DNA from: CAWJHE01 sp963842455
Lineage (GTDB): Bacteria; Chloroflexota; Anaerolineae; Anaerolineales; UBA4823
Assembly (NCBI GenBank): GCA_963842455.1
Contig: CAWJHE010000011.1
Span: 1-64,000 of the forward strand
Reading direction: 5' to 3'
Length of the DNA stretch: 64,000 bases
Numbering within the stretch: position 1 is the stretch's first letter; each line of letters opens with the position of its first letter. This document shows positions 15,820-23,171 of the stretch, in pieces. The translations under genes were made by a program, and so were the position numbers. The notes under the pieces are model-generated. The model saw nothing but the letters and a program-made list of their open reading frames with translations, did no database searches and was not told the DNA's origin.

Positions 15820-16833
15820 ATGAGCAGAAGCGTTAAACTGGCTGTTATTGGAACCGGTCGCATGGGGAGCGTCCATTGCAGGAACATCGTCCGCCATATT
15901 CCTGAGATTAAGTTAGCTGCTGTTTGTGACATCCGCCTGGATGTTGCCCAATCCGTTGCAGCAGAGTTGGGCATCCAGCGCGTGGAAGAGGACTATCACC
16001 GCTTGCTGGAGAATCCAGACATCGAGGCGGTTTTGATTGCTGCCAGCACATACGCCCACGATACCATTATCAAGGATTCAGCTGCAGCCGGTAAGCATAT
16101 CTTCTGCGAAAAGCCAATCGCCGTGGATCTGAAAAAAATTGATCAATCTTTACAGGCTGTACAAAGCAGCGGAGTGAAATTGCAAGTTGGCTTCAACCGG
16201 CGCTTTGACAAGAGCTTCCAAAAAGTACATGAAATCGTCAGCTCAGGTGAAATTGGTCACCCCTGCATCCTGCACATCACCAGCCGGGATCCAGAAGTCC
16301 CGGCGATGGAGTTCATGAAAACTTCAGGCGGCATGTTTATGGATATGACCATCCACGATTTCGATATGGCGCGCTACCAAATGGGCAATGTGGATGAGGT
16401 CTATGCAACCGGTAATGTTCTCATCGAGCCAGAACTGAAGATGTTCGATGATATTGACACCAGCCTGGTGATGCTCAAATTTGCCAATGGCGCGATCGGG
16501 GTGATTGACAATAGCCGCCAGGCCGTCTACGGCTACGACCAGCGCCTGGAAGTGTTTTGTTCACAGGGCACAGCTTTGTCTGAAAACGAGAAAGAAAATG
16601 TAGCTGTAAAAGGCAGCCGGAAGGGCTTTTCTTCTTCACGTATTCCTCACTTCTTTATGGACAGATATGCAAGCTGCTATGTCGATGAAATCCGCCAATT
16701 TGCCCATTGTGTGCGTGAGAATAAACCGGTGCCAGTAACTGGAGATGATGGAAGAGCTGCTGTCGTTCTGGCGCTGGCAGCCATGAAATCCTTACAGGAA
16801 AATCGTCCGGTAAAAATCAGCGAGATCGGTTAG
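15820..16833 (+). CDS. iolG: Inositol 2-dehydrogenase (Gfo/Idh/MocA family)
   Basis: A 337-residue protein with an N-terminal Rossmann fold (VKLAVIGTGRMGSVHCRNI), the family motif FCEKPIAVDL (Lys of EKP catalytic) and the substrate-side block GGMFMDMTIHDFDMARY, whose Asp and His are the catalytic residues in IolG. The C-terminal YVDEIRQFAHCVRENKPVPV is typical. It oxidises myo-inositol to scyllo-inosose with NAD. The neighbouring iolN, iolM and iolO genes reproduce the set described for Thermotoga, which supports inositol rather than another sugar. The ATG at 15820 is preceded by AAAGGACC. Confidence 0.87.
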   Translation: MSRSVKLAVIGTGRMGSVHCRNIVRHIPEIKLAAVCDIRLDVAQSVAAELGIQRVEEDYHRLLENPDIEAVLIAASTYAHDTIIKDSAAAGKHIFCEKPIAVDLKKIDQSLQAVQSSGVKLQVGFNRRFDKSFQKVHEIVSSGEIGHPCILHITSRDPEVPAMEFMKTSGGMFMDMTIHDFDMARYQMGNVDEVYATGNVLIEPELKMFDDIDTSLVMLKFANGAIGVIDNSRQAVYGYDQRLEVFCSQGTALSENEKENVAVKGSRKGFSSSRIPHFFMDRYASCYVDEIRQFAHCVRENKPVPVTGDDGRAAVVLALAAMKSLQENRPVKISEIG

Positions 16834-16905
16834 TTGAATTACCTGAATTTTTTGCAAAACTAACAATTATTTTATCGGTCAAACCAGAATGATTAGGCAG
16901 AGCTC

Positions 16906-18234
16906 GTGAATAGATTTGAAGGCATAAACGTACCAACCGAAGAGCAGTACCTGAACTGCATCCGCTGCGGGGCTTGCCTGCCAGTGTGTCCGACTTACCG
17001 CGAGGCCCTGACCGAGACTGCCTCCCCACGCGGCCGGATTGCCCTGGCTCGAAAAACGATCCATGGTGAATTAGAGCTCAGCCCCGGCTTGATGGATCAG
17101 ATGTACGCCTGCCTCGATTGCCTGGCCTGCAATGAAGCCTGCCCGGTGGGTATACGGCCTGCAGATTTGGCGCTTGAGATGCGGCATGTGCAAGAGCAAA
17201 TCAAGCCTAGCCGGTGGAAAGAAGCCTTATTTGGAAAAATCGTTGCTAAGCCCAGGCGCTTGGAGCTGAGCACCTGGCTGCTGCGCGTCTATGAAAGGAC
17301 TGGCATTCGCCGCCTTGTCTATGCGCTCGGTTTGAAAAAAAGTCTGTCAGCTCAACTACGCGATTTAGAATCCATGTTGCCGCCTTTGCCAGAACGCCCC
17401 CTGCGACCTGCCTTGCCCGAAATCACACAGCCTGAAACAAGAAAACACCAGGTTGGATTCTTCCTGGGCTGCGCACAAAGCCTGTTCTTCGCCGAAGAGA
17501 GTTCCGCCACACTGCGGGTACTGGCGCGCAACGGTTGTCAGGTTTTTACCCCCAAAGAAACCGTCTGTTGTGGGATGCCAGCCCTGAGTTATGGCAAAGT
17601 GGACCTGGTACAAACCCAAGCCAGGCACAACATCGCCTTGTTCGAAAGCTCTGACCTTGAAGCCATTATCACAGACTGCGCCACCTGCGGTTCGACCCTG
17701 AAGGATTATGGGAAATTGCTTGCCGGCGATCCAGAGTGGGCAGAACGGGCAGCCCAATTCAGTGCACGCGTCCAGGATATCAGTGAATTTCTCATGAAAA
17801 TCCCCTTGGAAAAACCCAAAGGGAGCATCCATGCAAAAGTGACTTACCATGATCCCTGCCACCTGAAGCGCGCCCAGAATGTCTGGAGAGAACCCAGAGC
17901 CCTGTTACAAATGATCGACGGGCTTGAATTTGTCGAGCTACCCGAAGCGGACTGGTGCTGCGGCTCAGCCGGCTCCCAATTGATTACTCACTACGAGACA
18001 TCCCTGAAAGTGCTCCAGCGCAAAACAGACAATCTCACCACAACCGGTGCAACATACATTGCCTCAGGCTGCCCCGGCTGCCAGATGCAGCTCAATGTGG
18101 GTATAAATCGGGCAGGCTTGAATGTAAAAGTGGTCCACCCCATCACTTTACTGGATCTGGCATACCGCCAGGAAAAAGCCTCACAAAAAACCCACATAAA
18201 GCCACCAGAAGATGAACTCCAGAACGAGGTGTAG
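16906..18234 (+). CDS. Glycolate/2-hydroxyacid oxidase iron-sulfur subunit (GlcF-like)
   Basis: A 442-residue protein, GTG start. Two N-terminal [4Fe-4S] motifs are visible: CIRCGACLPVCPTYRE and CLDCLACNEACPVG. Two CCG domains follow, with VCCGMPALSYG and DCATCGSTLKDYG in the first and HDPCHLKRAQ, DWCCGSAG and SGCPGCQMQ in the second. It would pass electrons from the FAD subunit encoded next (18236, 1-bp gap) to the quinone pool or another acceptor. GlcDF-type complexes oxidise glycolate, D-lactate or related 2-hydroxyacids. Location among inositol genes suggests a sugar-acid-derived hydroxyacid; the LarA-like racemase upstream would fit. Confidence 0.87.
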   Translation: MNRFEGINVPTEEQYLNCIRCGACLPVCPTYREALTETASPRGRIALARKTIHGELELSPGLMDQMYACLDCLACNEACPVGIRPADLALEMRHVQEQIKPSRWKEALFGKIVAKPRRLELSTWLLRVYERTGIRRLVYALGLKKSLSAQLRDLESMLPPLPERPLRPALPEITQPETRKHQVGFFLGCAQSLFFAEESSATLRVLARNGCQVFTPKETVCCGMPALSYGKVDLVQTQARHNIALFESSDLEAIITDCATCGSTLKDYGKLLAGDPEWAERAAQFSARVQDISEFLMKIPLEKPKGSIHAKVTYHDPCHLKRAQNVWREPRALLQMIDGLEFVELPEADWCCGSAGSQLITHYETSLKVLQRKTDNLTTTGATYIASGCPGCQMQLNVGINRAGLNVKVVHPITLLDLAYRQEKASQKTHIKPPEDELQNEV

Positions 18235-18235
18235 C

Positions 18236-19615
18236 ATGGATAAAAAGACCCTGATCCAGCTCGAAAAAATATTTGGCAAGGATGGTGTTTTATCCACACC
18301 TGAAGACCTGGCTGTTTACAGTTACGATGGCACTTTTGCAGAGCACGATCCTGATGTGGTGGTTCTTCCCAACTCCATTACTCAAATCAGCCAGCTTTTA
18401 CAATTTGCCAACCAGGCGCACATCCCTGTCGTTACGCGTGGCATGGGTTCGGGGCTAGCCGCGGCCACGGTTCCCTTCCAGGGCGGCATTGTTTTGTCCA
18501 CAACCAGGATGAACCGCATCCTGGAAATAGACAAGTTGAATGCGACTGTGCAGGTGGAAAGCGGTGTGATCACAGCTGACCTGCAATCTGCGGTTGAAAA
18601 ACGTGGCTTATTTTACCCACCAGACCCATCCAGCATCAAACACTCCACCATCGGAGGAAATATCGCCTGCAATGCAGGCGGACCGCGCTGTCTGAAGTAT
18701 GGGGTCACAGGTGATTATGTGCTTGGCTTAACCGTGGTCCTGGCTGATGGGCAAGTCTTACACACGGGGGGTAAATCTATTAAAGATGTGGTTGGCTATG
18801 ATTTGGCTGCCCTCTTCACCGGATCCGAAGGCACGCTATGTGTGATCGCAGAAGCCACGCTCAGGCTGATATCAAAGCCTATAGCTATACGCACTGCACT
18901 GGCCGAGTTCCCATCACTTGCGGATGCCTCTCAAACCGTGAATGCCATCTTATCTTCTGGGATTACCCCCGCTACCCTCGAGTTGATGGATGAAACTGCC
19001 ATCGCTTGCATCGAGGAAGCCATGACGCTCGGCTTAGCCTTGGATGTGGAAGCCATTTTGCTGATTGAAACCGATGGCTCCACTGAATCCGCCGTCATAC
19101 AAGATATCCAAAGGATCCAGGAAATCTGTCTTAAATATGGCGCCAGGCAAGTGAAAATCGCCCAAAATAACCTGGAACGCAACCAGCTGTGGCAAGCCCG
19201 CCGTTCTGTCTCCCCTGCCTTAGCCCGGAAAGCCCCTAATAAGCTGGGCGAAGATATCACCGTGCCACGCAGCGCTATTCCCGAAGCCATCCGGCGCATC
19301 AAAGAAATCAGCAGGAAATACCAGCTGCCGATTGTCATCTTTGGTCACGCTGGCGACGGCAATTTGCACCCCAATATTCTGTTTGACAAACGTGACCCTG
19401 AGCAGTGGGCGAAAGTCGAGCAGATGGTAGCAGAAGAATTTCGAGTGGCCTTGGAATTAGGCGGCACGCTTTCCGGCGAACACGGCGTTGGCAGCCTGAA
19501 GCGACCCTATTTAGAACAAGCTCTAGGCCTTTTGGCAATCGACATTCAGAAGCGTATCAAAACAGCTCTAGACCCAAACAATATTCTCAATCCAGGAAAG
19601 ATATTTCCTGAGTAA
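18236..19615 (+). CDS. FAD-linked 2-hydroxyacid oxidase (GlcD-like)
   Basis: A 459-residue flavoprotein. The FAD_binding_4 (PCMH) domain has VTRGMGSGLAAATVPFQGG, PPDPSSIKHSTIGGNIACNA and KDVVGYDLAALFTGSEGTLC. The C-terminal FAD-oxidase domain has HAGDGNLHPNILFD and the closing GTLSGEHGVGSLKRPYL, with His residues at the active site. It oxidises a 2-hydroxyacid to the 2-keto acid together with the preceding iron-sulfur protein. The frame opens at 18212, but the ATG at 18236 follows GAGGTG at proper spacing and lies 1 bp after the upstream stop. Glycolate, D-lactate and aldonates are all possible substrates. Confidence 0.88.
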   Translation: MDKKTLIQLEKIFGKDGVLSTPEDLAVYSYDGTFAEHDPDVVVLPNSITQISQLLQFANQAHIPVVTRGMGSGLAAATVPFQGGIVLSTTRMNRILEIDKLNATVQVESGVITADLQSAVEKRGLFYPPDPSSIKHSTIGGNIACNAGGPRCLKYGVTGDYVLGLTVVLADGQVLHTGGKSIKDVVGYDLAALFTGSEGTLCVIAEATLRLISKPIAIRTALAEFPSLADASQTVNAILSSGITPATLELMDETAIACIEEAMTLGLALDVEAILLIETDGSTESAVIQDIQRIQEICLKYGARQVKIAQNNLERNQLWQARRSVSPALARKAPNKLGEDITVPRSAIPEAIRRIKEISRKYQLPIVIFGHAGDGNLHPNILFDKRDPEQWAKVEQMVAEEFRVALELGGTLSGEHGVGSLKRPYLEQALGLLAIDIQKRIKTALDPNNILNPGKIFPE

Positions 19616-19690
19616 TTCACACCAAACCTGTGCTTACAAAACAGCGCTATCTTAATCTTACGATGCACAAATTATAAAAAGGAGCAGATC

Positions 19691-20812
19691 ATGACAAACG
19701 CAATACCTCAAGGGCTATTGCCCACCAACCAACCCGACTTATTCTTCGAAGACAACGAAGTAGGGCGTATGAAAAAAGAAGTCTGGGATGCCAGTGATGA
19801 GCAGATCGATGCCATCCTGGCTGATTATGGCATTCCATCCCCAGTCGAATGGGGCAAACCCGGTTCCTATATCCAGACCACAACCCGCTGGCAGGTAGAA
19901 GCCAACCGCAAGAAGAATGATATTGTTTTTATCCCTGTGGGATGCACCGAGCTACATGGACAGCACCTGCCCAGTGCAGCAGATACTTTGTACGTCAGCG
20001 CCATTTGCGAAGGTGTCCGTCGTTTCACTGCTAAGCGTGGCGCCCCGGTTAACCTGGCCTTACCTCCCCTCAACTATGGTGGACACCCCTATCACCATTT
20101 GGGCATGCCCGGCACCGTCATCGTGCGCGAGCATGTGGTGCGTGAGATGATGATCGATGTCATGCTGGGTCTGTGGAATGATGGCTTCCGCAAACAACTG
20201 ATCGTCAATAACCATGGGCAATTATGGATGCTCGAATCAGCTGTGCAGGAATTCGTCAAACGCTACCAGCTGCCCGGCATCTACCGTGTGATCGACTGGC
20301 ATCGCGGCGTGCGGGAATTCTTCCGCCCAGATACACGCGGCGGACAGATGACCACCAACTTTGTGCATGCGGATGAATCAGAGACTTCTCTCAGCCTGCT
20401 GCTGCACCCCGAAATGGTTGACATGAATTATGCCGTCGATACCGAAGGTAAGAGTTACTTACCCGAAGGACATTTCGATAAATCTGTAGACCCGTTTGGA
20501 CGACCAAGCCGCTGGTCTGAAGGCGAGGGTCATTTTGCCATCGAAATCGCCGCTACTCCTGAAGGCGTGGTAGGCAAAGCCAAGTCGGGTACAGCGCAGA
20601 AAGGCAAACGTCCCATGGCTGCTATCTTGAAATACCTGACCCTGTGGCACGACGATGTACTGGCGGCCTTCCCGGCTGGCACTGTACCACCGGTTGAAGA
20701 AGTCACCTTGCGCACAGAAGCTGATATGGAGCCCTATCTGCGCGAACCTTTAAGCAAAGGCTGGAAACCTGTTTATGGAATTCCGCGCATTGGCCAGGGA
20801 ACCGAAGTTTAG
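19691..20812 (+). CDS. iolN: Creatininase-family hydrolase, 3-dehydro-scyllo-inosose hydrolase
   Basis: A 373-residue protein with a creatininase-type metal-binding core: VFIPVGCTELHGQHLPSAAD (Glu, His, Asp ligands), LNYGGHPYHHLGMPGTVIV, IVNNHGQLWMLESAV and FVHADESETSLSLLL. It is longer than ordinary creatininases (about 250 residues) because of an N-terminal extension, as in the Thermotoga IolN enzyme that opens the ring of 3-dehydro-scyllo-inosose to 5-dehydro-L-gluconate. Strong Shine-Dalgarno (AAGGAG). It is flanked by iolG upstream and iolM directly downstream, which makes the assignment firm by context. Confidence 0.83.
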   Translation: MTNAIPQGLLPTNQPDLFFEDNEVGRMKKEVWDASDEQIDAILADYGIPSPVEWGKPGSYIQTTTRWQVEANRKKNDIVFIPVGCTELHGQHLPSAADTLYVSAICEGVRRFTAKRGAPVNLALPPLNYGGHPYHHLGMPGTVIVREHVVREMMIDVMLGLWNDGFRKQLIVNNHGQLWMLESAVQEFVKRYQLPGIYRVIDWHRGVREFFRPDTRGGQMTTNFVHADESETSLSLLLHPEMVDMNYAVDTEGKSYLPEGHFDKSVDPFGRPSRWSEGEGHFAIEIAATPEGVVGKAKSGTAQKGKRPMAAILKYLTLWHDDVLAAFPAGTVPPVEEVTLRTEADMEPYLREPLSKGWKPVYGIPRIGQGTEV

Positions 20813-20863
20813 AACAAATTCGCAGATAGAACCAGGACAAAAAATCTAACAGAGGAGAATACG

Positions 20864-22060
20864 ATGAAAGGTACAATGCAAGGCGTTACCCTGGTGGCAG
20901 ATTGGGATCCCAAACCAGGTTTCAAATTGGGTAGTAAAGATATTGAAGGCCGGCAAACCTACCTGGGAAGCCTGGTATGGCGCAACCCGCGTTTGGAGAT
21001 CAGGGAATACGATATCCCCACACCAGGACCAGAAGAAGTCTTATTGCAGGTCAAAGCGGTGGGAATTTGCGGATCCGATGTGCACATGGCCCAAGCCGAC
21101 AAAGATGGGTACATTTATTACCCTGGATTAACCGGTTTTCCTTCCATCCTGGGGCACGAGTTATCCGGTATCGTAGTCGAAGCCGGCAAAAAAGCCTTCG
21201 ACAAGAACACGGGCAAGCCCTTCAAAGGCGGCGAGCGGGTCACAACGGAAGAAATGTTGTGGTGCGGGAGTTGCCGCCCTTGCGCCGATGGTTATCCCAA
21301 CCACTGCGAGCGTCTGGATGAAATCGGGTTTAATGTGAATGGGGCCGACGCCCAATACATGGTGCTGCCAGCACGTACTTTGTGGAGCCTTGAACCTCTG
21401 GCAGACTCATACAAAGAAGAGGACATCTTTCTGGCAGGCAGTCTGGTAGAGCCCACCTGTGTGGCCTATAATGCGGTCATTGAACGCGGCGGCGGGATTC
21501 GCCCGGGCGACCGGGTGGTGATCTTGGGCGCAGGCCCAGTAGGTATCGCCGCCTGCGCCATCCTGAAACGAGCTGGGGCGTCCAAGGTCATCATCTCTGA
21601 GACGCAACCCGAGCGGGCTGCCCTGGCGATGAAGCTCGGCGCAGATTACCATATCGATCCATCCAAAGAAGATTTCGCCGACCGCGTATTGGAAATTACG
21701 CATGGGATGGGGGCAGAAATGTTTATGGAAGCCACTGGTCTACCTGAAATCGTCTACCCCGGCATCGAGCGTGTCATCTGGGAAGGGCGCACCATCAACA
21801 GCACCGTGGTCGTAACCGCCCGAGCAGAAGCAAAAATGCCGGTGCAAGGCGAGGTATTACAGGTGCGGCGAGCGCGCATCATCGGAGCGCAAGGTCATTC
21901 CGGTCATGGCACCTTCCCACGCGTCATTGATTGTATGGCATCTGGTATGGATATGACTCCCATGGTCACCAAGAAAATCAGCCTGGAAGAAATCCCGGAA
22001 AACATCCTGAGGCTGCAAACCGACCGTAAAGAGTGTAAGATCACCTACGTAGCCAAATAG
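20864..22060 (+). CDS. iolM: Zinc-dependent dehydrogenase, scyllo-inosose 3-dehydrogenase
   Basis: A 398-residue medium-chain dehydrogenase, longer than usual through an N-terminal extension (about 45 residues) and an insertion near residue 110 (KKAFDKNTGKPFKGGERV). Catalytic zinc: GICGSDVHMA and ILGHELSGIVVEAG. Structural zinc: LWCGSCRPCADGYPNHC. NAD binding: VVILGAGPVGIAACAIL. The Thermotoga counterpart oxidises scyllo-inosose at C3, giving the diketo compound cleaved by IolN. The gene lies 51 bp after iolN with a GAGGAG ribosome site. Other polyol substrates cannot be excluded from sequence. Confidence 0.8.
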   Translation: MKGTMQGVTLVADWDPKPGFKLGSKDIEGRQTYLGSLVWRNPRLEIREYDIPTPGPEEVLLQVKAVGICGSDVHMAQADKDGYIYYPGLTGFPSILGHELSGIVVEAGKKAFDKNTGKPFKGGERVTTEEMLWCGSCRPCADGYPNHCERLDEIGFNVNGADAQYMVLPARTLWSLEPLADSYKEEDIFLAGSLVEPTCVAYNAVIERGGGIRPGDRVVILGAGPVGIAACAILKRAGASKVIISETQPERAALAMKLGADYHIDPSKEDFADRVLEITHGMGAEMFMEATGLPEIVYPGIERVIWEGRTINSTVVVTARAEAKMPVQGEVLQVRRARIIGAQGHSGHGTFPRVIDCMASGMDMTPMVTKKISLEEIPENILRLQTDRKECKITYVAK

Positions 22061-22079
22061 CTCATTCACCTCCTTCAGC

Positions 22080-22108
22080 GCCACTCCCCAGCGAAGTTGG
22101 GGAGTGGC
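22080..22108. repeat. GC-rich intergenic hairpin before iolO
   Basis: Perfect 11-bp arms GCCACTCCCCA (22080-22090) and TGGGGAGTGGC (22098-22108) with a 7-base loop, 14 bp before the iolO start codon. No U-tract follows, so it is not a classical terminator; it may be REP-like or control downstream translation. Confidence 0.55.
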
Positions 22109-22122
22109 AAATTGGAAACATC

Positions 22123-22934
22123 ATGAAATATTCGATTGTCCTTTCCACGCAACCGGCTCAATTCCAGGCTGCCACTTTCAAAGGCGACCTGGAAACCAAT
22201 ATCGCTCAGATCGCCTCGCTTGGTTATGACGGCGTCGAGCTGGCTATCCGCGATCCGAAGTTGATCGACTTGCCTTTGTTGGATCGCCTCATGCAAAAAC
22301 ACAATTTACAGGTACCAGCCATCGGCACTGGCCAGGCCTGGGGCGAGGAAGGGCTCTCCCTAACCGACCCTGACCCGCAAATTCGAAGGAATGCCATCGA
22401 GCGTGTCAAATCCCACATCCCAGTGGCGGTTCATTTTCAGGCAGTCATCATCATTGGTTTGCTGCGCGGCATCGTCAAAGCCGGGAGTAAGCCATGCGCA
22501 AGCCATGGATTGGCTGGTTGCCGGTCTGGTAGAATGCTGCGACTTCGCTACAATCTCAAGGCGTTCGCCTGGCGCTGGAGCCCATAAATCGCTACGAGAC
22601 AACGCTAATTAACAACGCTTTTGAAGGTCTTGAGCTAATCGAGCGCGTCGGCGCGGAAAATTTTGGCTTATTGCTGGACACGTTCCACATGAATATTGAG
22701 GACGCCAATTTCGCTGCCAGCATCCAGGCTTGTGGTGAGCGCATCTTCCACTTCCACGTCGCCGACTCCAACCGCTGGTATCCAGGAGCAGGACATTTAG
22801 ATTTTCGTACGATCTTGGGGGAATTGATCAACAACGGCTACCAGGGCTGGGTCTCCGGTGAGTTTCTGCCCTTGCCGGATGCGGTCACAGCGACACGGAA
22901 GAGTATTGAATATTTGAAGAATTTGGGAATTTAG
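22123..22934 (+). pseudogene. iolO: Sugar-phosphate isomerase/epimerase-like iolO, two frameshifts
   Basis: The intact homologue would be an AP-endonuclease-2-type TIM barrel of about 270 residues that converts 5-dehydro-L-gluconate to D-tagaturonate. Frame 1 covers the N-terminus (MKYSIVLSTQPAQF, LGYDGVELAIRDPKLID) to about 22480. A second frame carries GVSHAQAMDWLVAGLVECCDF (to about 22550), and a third carries GVRLALEPINRYETTLINN, LLLDTFHMNIEDANF (metal Asp/His) and HFHVADSNRWYPGAGHLDF to the stop at 22934. All conserved blocks remain, so either sequencing indels or very recent decay is the cause. As the rest of the pathway is intact, an error in the assembly is at least as likely as loss. 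Confidence 0.8.
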
Positions 22935-22950
22935 TGGGAGGTTTATAAAA

Positions 22951-22987
22951 AGGCGCCCCCGGCGAGATTCGAACTCACAACCATCTG
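22951..22987 (-). repeat. tRNA-Arg 3'-end fragment, candidate attachment site
   Basis: These 37 bp are identical, in the same orientation, to 47124-47160, the 3' half of the tRNA-Arg gene (anticodon-arm 3' side, T arm, acceptor 3' strand). The match stops in the anticodon stem. A short 3' tRNA duplicate in direct orientation with the complete gene is the usual trace of site-specific integration. Confidence 0.75.
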
Positions 22988-23038
22988 GAATTCTTTGAAT
23001 GAATTCGCATTGTTAACAAAGGTTATTTTATTGGATGC

Positions 23039-23069
23039 ATACACTTAATTTTCTGATAAAATAGTGTAT
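23039..23069. repeat. AT-rich inverted repeat next to the tRNA fragment
   Basis: ATACACT (23039-23045) and AGTGTAT (23063-23069) enclose a second, inner ATTTT/AAAAT pair. It lies 52 bp inside the tRNA fragment and about 100 bp before the LuxR-type gene. It may be a protein-binding site of the element or the operator of the regulator. Confidence 0.35.
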
Positions 23070-23171
23070 AAATGTCTTATTGTAATTAAATTAGAAAAAT
23101 TCACCCAACAATCCAAACAGGCAGGGAAAAAGGTGGTTTTTCTCTCCAATGATTTTTCTTCTACCTAAACC

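Noticed and set aside
22951..22987. tRNA fragment as a functional tRNA gene
   Set aside because: Only the 3' half is present; the D arm and 5' acceptor strand are absent.
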